NCBI RefSeq assembly: GCF_002835825.1
Contig: NZ_PIZH01000061.1
Coordinates: 1 to 8,262 of the forward strand
Source of the DNA: Methanoregula sp.
GTDB lineage: Archaea; Halobacteriota; Methanomicrobia; Methanomicrobiales; Methanospirillaceae
Length of the DNA: 8,262 bases
Direction: 5' to 3'
The position numbers and the translations under genes are program-made. Below are positions 5,798 through 8,262 of this stretch, in pieces; positions within the stretch are counted from its first letter, which is position 1; the number at the start of each line of letters is the position of its first letter. Under the pieces are notes generated by a model that worked only from the letters and a program-made list of their open reading frames with translations, was not told where the DNA came from and made no database searches.

Positions 5798-6627
5798 GAA
5801 TGATGATCATGACCACGATACTTGTCAACCAGGACCTCTGCACCCGGTGCGGGATATGCTCGACGGTCTGCGGATTGGGGGTCATCGACCCCGCTGATGA
5901 GAACACCCTGCCCAAAGTACCGGAGGCAAAGGCCGGCATGTGCATCCGGTGCGGGCACTGCGAAGCCCACTGCCCGTCGCAGGCACTCATCGTGAACGAC
6001 CGCCCGGACGAGAAGGTGCTCCTGCCCTCAGGGGCCGGGGCGATTGCAGCGGATGATCTCGGCTGGTACATGCGGAAACGGCGGTCCGTGCGGCACTTCA
6101 CGAGCGATCCCGTTCCAAAGGAGAAGATCCTTGAACTCCTGGACATTGCCCGCTATGCGGCGTCCGGGGGCAACGGGCAGCCGGTGGAGTGGATTGTTCT
6201 CCACGAAAGGAAGATGGTGCACCGGGTTGCCGAACTGACCATCGAATGGATGCGGACGCTTCTGAACACCGGCCACCCGATGAGCGGCTATATCCCGTTC
6301 CTGCTTGGGGCATGGGAGAGCGGAAATGATGTCATCTGCCGCGATGCCCCCCACCTCCTTGCAGCAACCATCCCGGAGAACAATCCGGTCGCGGTCACTG
6401 ACGGCATCATTGCCCTTACCCATGTCGATGTAGCGGCCCCGGCCTTCGGGGTTGGTACCTGCTGGGCAGGGTTCGTTGCCATGGCAGCATGGTCCTACAA
6501 ACCCCTCCGGAAAGAACTGGGTATCTCCGACGGACGAACGCTCTCCTACGCGATGATGTTCGGTCACCCGCAGTACAAAATTCATGGCATCCCCCGCAGG
6601 AAATCCCTTCAGGTGATGTGGCTGTAG
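5794..6627 (+). CDS. Nitroreductase with N-terminal 2[4Fe-4S] ferredoxin domain
   Basis: A 277-residue fusion protein. Residues 10-66 form a bacterial-type ferredoxin with Cys16, 19, 22 and 26, then Cys50, 53, 56 and 60, enough for two [4Fe-4S] clusters. The first set is followed by Gly rather than the usual Pro. The rest is an FMN nitroreductase domain: KRRSVRHF (95-102) and SGGNGQPVEW (124-133) contact flavin, FGVGTCWAGF (218-227) is the central helix region, and FGHPQYKIHGIPRR (256-269) is the typical end of this subfamily. The fused ferredoxin implies electrons come from reduced ferredoxin rather than NAD(P)H, which suits a methanogen. The substrate is unknown. The ATGA overlap with the preceding gene suggests ATG 5794, but ATGs at 5800, 5803 and 5809 are equally in frame, and 5809 leaves a tidier N-terminus. 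Confidence 0.94.
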   Translation: MRMMIMTTILVNQDLCTRCGICSTVCGLGVIDPADENTLPKVPEAKAGMCIRCGHCEAHCPSQALIVNDRPDEKVLLPSGAGAIAADDLGWYMRKRRSVRHFTSDPVPKEKILELLDIARYAASGGNGQPVEWIVLHERKMVHRVAELTIEWMRTLLNTGHPMSGYIPFLLGAWESGNDVICRDAPHLLAATIPENNPVAVTDGIIALTHVDVAAPAFGVGTCWAGFVAMAAWSYKPLRKELGISDGRTLSYAMMFGHPQYKIHGIPRRKSLQVMWL

Positions 6628-6657
6628 GGATATCGGAACCGGATAATTACCAAGAAC

Positions 6658-6663
6658 AGGAGA
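6658..6663 (+). promoter_or_regulatory. Ribosome binding site of the second nitroreductase gene
   Basis: AGGAGA lies 7 bases before ATG 6671 and matches the archaeal anti-Shine-Dalgarno sequence well. It fixes the start, since there is no overlap with the preceding gene. Confidence 0.7.
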
Positions 6664-6670
6664 TGGAAGA

Positions 6671-7258
6671 ATGGATGTCTTAAAAGCGATCAGCAAACGG
6701 CGTGCGGTCCGGCAGTACCGGCCTGATGCGGTCAGCTGGGAACAGGTTCACGCGCTCCTCGATGCTGCCAACCAGGCACCGTCAGGACTGAACCGGCAGC
6801 CATGGGAATTCCTCGTAGTGACGGGAAAGAAGATCCGTGAGATGGGGAAGAGCTACCACTCGACCCTCACGGAATACCTGAACAACTGGGAGGCATCACC
6901 GATGAGCCGCTCCCTCAGCCGTGACGAATTCATCCGGTTCTCGAAGACCTACGGGGGAGCACCCGTGGTCATCGTGGTGCTTGTAAAGGCCGATCCAATC
7001 CCGAACTTCCGCAAGGCTGACCTTGAGAGTGCGAGTGCGGCGATGCAGAACCTCCTGCTTGCTGCTACCGCCCTCGGGCTTGGCACCTGCTGGATGACCG
7101 GGCCTATCCATGATGAGAAAACCCTGAGAGCGATTCTCGCTATACCCGGCGATCGCGAGATCGTTGCGGTTACCCCGCTTGGGTACCCGGCAGGAATCCC
7201 GGATGCCCCGCCCCGTCATGATCCAGACCTGGCAACCAAAGTCCGGTGGGTGGAATGA
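6671..7258 (+). CDS. Nitroreductase family FMN protein
   Basis: A 195-residue single-domain nitroreductase, normal length for the family. Such enzymes use tightly bound FMN to reduce nitro groups, quinones, flavins or other electrophiles by two-electron steps, and act as dimers in the cytoplasm. Flavin-contact motifs are KRRAVRQYRP (9-18), APSGLNRQPWEF (36-47), the helix SAAMQNLLLAATALGLGTCW (122-141) and PLGYPAG (169-175). It has no ferredoxin domain, unlike the gene before it, so the two are not simple duplicates. It begins 43 bases after the previous stop with its own good ribosome binding site and no evident promoter between, so it probably belongs to the same transcript as the last of four redox genes. 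Its electron donor and substrate are unknown. Confidence 0.94.
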   Translation: MDVLKAISKRRAVRQYRPDAVSWEQVHALLDAANQAPSGLNRQPWEFLVVTGKKIREMGKSYHSTLTEYLNNWEASPMSRSLSRDEFIRFSKTYGGAPVVIVVLVKADPIPNFRKADLESASAAMQNLLLAATALGLGTCWMTGPIHDEKTLRAILAIPGDREIVAVTPLGYPAGIPDAPPRHDPDLATKVRWVE

Positions 7259-7284
7259 TTCCCCATCCACGTGCGATCCCGGTA

Positions 7285-7378
7285 CGGTGGTAAACCTTCC
7301 AGTTGAGGGAGGAGATGACCGGACCGGGCCGGGAAACCGGAATAGCCGGGCTTTGCGACCGGTTCGGGTTTACCATTG
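7285..7378 (+). ncRNA. Potential structured RNA domain 1 in the 3' untranslated region
   Basis: Bases 7285-7297 can pair with 7366-7378 over 13 positions with no bulge, built around TGGTAAACC/GGTTTACCA, with three G-U pairs. Inside, 7317-7322 pairs with 7359-7364, and a CCGG-GAAA-CCGG hairpin (7329-7340) carries a GNRA-type tetraloop. The G-U pairs and the GAAA loop make sense only for RNA of the + strand, which would be the 3' end of the nitroreductase transcript. No known RNA family was recognised. High local GC makes some pairing expected by chance. Confidence 0.35.
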
Positions 7379-7394
7379 GACGCATATGTGAGGA

Positions 7395-7469
7395 TCCTGC
7401 TAACCGGAGTTGCGGGCGAAGGGAATACGGAACTTCCGGCTGAGGGTGTTTGAACATTTTTGAGCAGGA
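7395..7469 (+). ncRNA. Potential structured RNA domain 2 in the 3' untranslated region
   Basis: An outer stem TCCTGCT (7395-7401) with AGCAGGA (7463-7469) encloses an inner stem CCGGAGTT (7404-7411) with AACTTCCGG (7431-7439), which has one bulged base. It follows domain 1 by 16 bases and is followed by the T-rich termination region. Strand preference cannot be read from these stems, as they contain no G-U pairs; + is assumed from domain 1. Confidence 0.27.
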
Positions 7470-7482
7470 GTATACCAATCAC

Positions 7483-7510
7483 AAAAAAATTTTCCGCCGG
7501 ATTTTTCTTT
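7483..7510. terminator. A/T-run region, likely bidirectional terminator
   Basis: Seven A (7483-7489) read as seven T on the - strand and could end the CARF-like gene's transcript. On the + strand T4 (7490-7493) and TTTTTCTTT (7502-7510) could end the redox operon transcript. Archaeal terminators are commonly T tracts, and the placement between two convergent genes fits. Confidence 0.5.
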
Positions 7511-7572
7511 GGCCTGAGAGCACCTCCGGCACCCCGGGCAGGCAATCTCCGTCGTGAGCCGGCCCGGATTTT

Positions 7573-7630
7573 TGTAACATCGCGATGCTACTGGAGCATG
7601 TACATGCTACTCGCGCATGATTATGTTACA
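7573..7630. repeat. 58-bp segmented palindrome overlapping the stop codon of the CARF-like gene
   Basis: The outer arms TGTAACAT (7573-7580) and ATGTTACA (7623-7630) and the inner perfect palindrome AGCATGTACATGCT (7595-7608) share exactly the same centre, 7601.5. ATGC/GCAT at 7585-7588 and 7615-7618 also pair about that centre, so 20 of 29 positions are symmetric. Nested features are the palindrome CATCGCGATG (7578-7587) and a 16-base direct repeat, ATGCTACTGGAGCATG (7585-7600) and ATGCTACTCGCGCATG (7604-7619), with two differences. The right arm includes the last codons and one base of the stop of the - strand gene. A T5 run sits just outside the left arm on the + strand. Confidence 0.7.
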
Positions 7631-8262
7631 GGCACTTGTGCTGCTTTGATCTGTGCGAGCCGCAAAGCGAGGCTGCCCGCAGCAGTGATCCGGTATCTCA
7701 TCCGCTTCCGGTCAGCATCCGGGCCGGGGCATTCTTCGATCAGTCCCCCTGCAGCCATGGTCCTCAGAATGTTCGAGAAGGTGCCCTGAGTCAGCTCGTG
7801 CTGAACGGTCATCCCGCCGGGACTTCCCGCTGTGCCCGGTTGCGCTCTCCCCCGCTTTACCCCCCGCGTCCTTTTCGGGACATAGTATGCCTCCACCTGG
7901 TTGTAGAGGTACGAGCGGGACAGGCCGGCTACCGGGTCCTCCATCACCTTCTCCGGCCGCCGTGCAAGGGACTCTAATACCCTCAGGTAGTTCCTGTTTG
8001 CGACAACTGCCGCAACCGGGATTTTCGGCACGCCGAACTCCGCCCGCTCCTCCCTGCCGTCCGGGCCCGGCAGCGTGTACCGGGTCTTTGCCCCCACCCA
8101 GAGCGAGAGGGAGAAGAAGGCCATACAGAGATCCTTTGGTCCGCCCGAGAGATCGAACGTGAGCCGTGCGCCCGGGTGCTCCTTCCGGATCCGGAAGAGG
8201 GCATCCCTCGCAGTCGCAAGGACCGGCGGCGGTAGGAACCGGAACGATACCGGGACCTTCAG
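7621..8262 (-). CDS. CARF-like Rossmann plus winged-helix protein (Csa3/DUF6293-like), 5' end missing
   Basis: The reading frame runs open to the right edge of the window; 213 residues are visible and the true start lies outside. The internal ATG 8124 cannot be the start because it cuts through the motif LTFDLSGGPKDLCMAFFSL (33-51 of the visible part). That strand-SGGPK-helix signature resembles the GG[T/P]K element of CARF domains in Csa3- and HFX_2341/DUF6293-type regulators, which bind cyclic oligonucleotides or related ligands. The C-terminal part (about 154-205, from HELTQGTFSNILRTM to RYRITAAGSLAL) looks like a winged helix with a charged wing, DRKRMRYR. A basic, Gly/Pro-rich linker lies at about 128-150. 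The family assignment is from pattern recognition only; no cas gene is visible here. The last codons lie inside a palindrome. Confidence 0.6.
   Translation of the reverse strand: MKVPVSFRFLPPPVLATARDALFRIRKEHPGARLTFDLSGGPKDLCMAFFSLSLWVGAKTRYTLPGPDGREERAEFGVPKIPVAAVVANRNYLRVLESLARRPEKVMEDPVAGLSRSYLYNQVEAYYVPKRTRGVKRGRAQPGTAGSPGGMTVQHELTQGTFSNILRTMAAGGLIEECPGPDADRKRMRYRITAAGSLALRLAQIKAAQVPVT

Larger units (their letters stand above)
7259..7620. other. Convergent intergenic region without a coding gene
   Basis: These 362 bases separate the 3' ends of the nitroreductase (+) and the CARF-like gene (-). Short open frames on both strands give low-complexity, Arg/Pro/Ser-rich peptides without ribosome binding sites, so I call none. 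The stretch holds two potential RNA fold domains (7285-7378 and 7395-7469), A/T runs suited to termination (7483-7510), and most of a segmented palindrome (7573-7630). Confidence 0.6.

Noticed and set aside
7350..7378. GGTTCGGG resembling a tRNA T-loop
   Set aside because: The flanking bases do not form a T stem, and no anticodon or acceptor arm can be placed around it.
7285..7378. A miniature transposon with 13-bp terminal inverted repeats
   Set aside because: No target-site duplication flanks it, and the repeat ends rely on G-U style mismatches that make sense for RNA pairing but not for identical DNA termini. Copies elsewhere cannot be checked here.

Overview
The window looks like euryarchaeal methanogen chromosome, most likely Methanomicrobiales (Methanoregula-like). 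This lineage call is inferred from gene style: a cobalamin-dependent ribonucleotide reductase, ferredoxin-nitroreductase and iron-sulfur flavoprotein genes, short AT-rich TATA-like boxes in moderately GC-rich DNA, and ATGA overlaps. No rRNA, tRNA, CRISPR array or insertion sequence was found.

Left part (1-2782, + strand). After a short leader comes a complete class II ribonucleoside-diphosphate reductase, NrdJ, with its catalytic cysteines, a TSCPD domain and a C-terminal zinc ribbon. A small conserved hypothetical protein follows. It converges on the next block with only 11 bases between the two stop codons.

Middle (2794-7258). This is a divergent redox locus. Leftward (- strand) run an HxlR-family winged-helix regulator, a GNAT acetyltransferase and an AlkD-type DNA glycosylase. 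Rightward (+ strand) run four redox genes in a row: a flavoredoxin-like FMN protein, an Isf-type iron-sulfur flavoprotein, a nitroreductase fused to a 2[4Fe-4S] ferredoxin domain, and a plain nitroreductase. The 172-base divergent intergenic region holds two adjacent perfect inverted repeats between the regulator's TATA-like box and its ribosome binding site, which are good operator candidates. The likely theme is sensing and reductive detoxification of electrophiles, quinones, nitro compounds or oxidants, with DNA alkylation repair on the regulator's side. The individual families are known; their joint function here is inference.

Right part (7259-8262). A gene-free stretch of about 360 bases lies between two convergent genes. 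It contains two consecutive potential RNA-fold domains, one with a GAAA-capped hairpin and G-U pairs that only work on the + strand; a T-rich region suited to terminating transcripts from both sides; and a 58-bp segmented palindrome that overlaps the stop codon of the last gene. That last gene (- strand, 5' end outside the window) appears to be a CARF/Rossmann plus winged-helix protein of the Csa3/DUF6293 kind.
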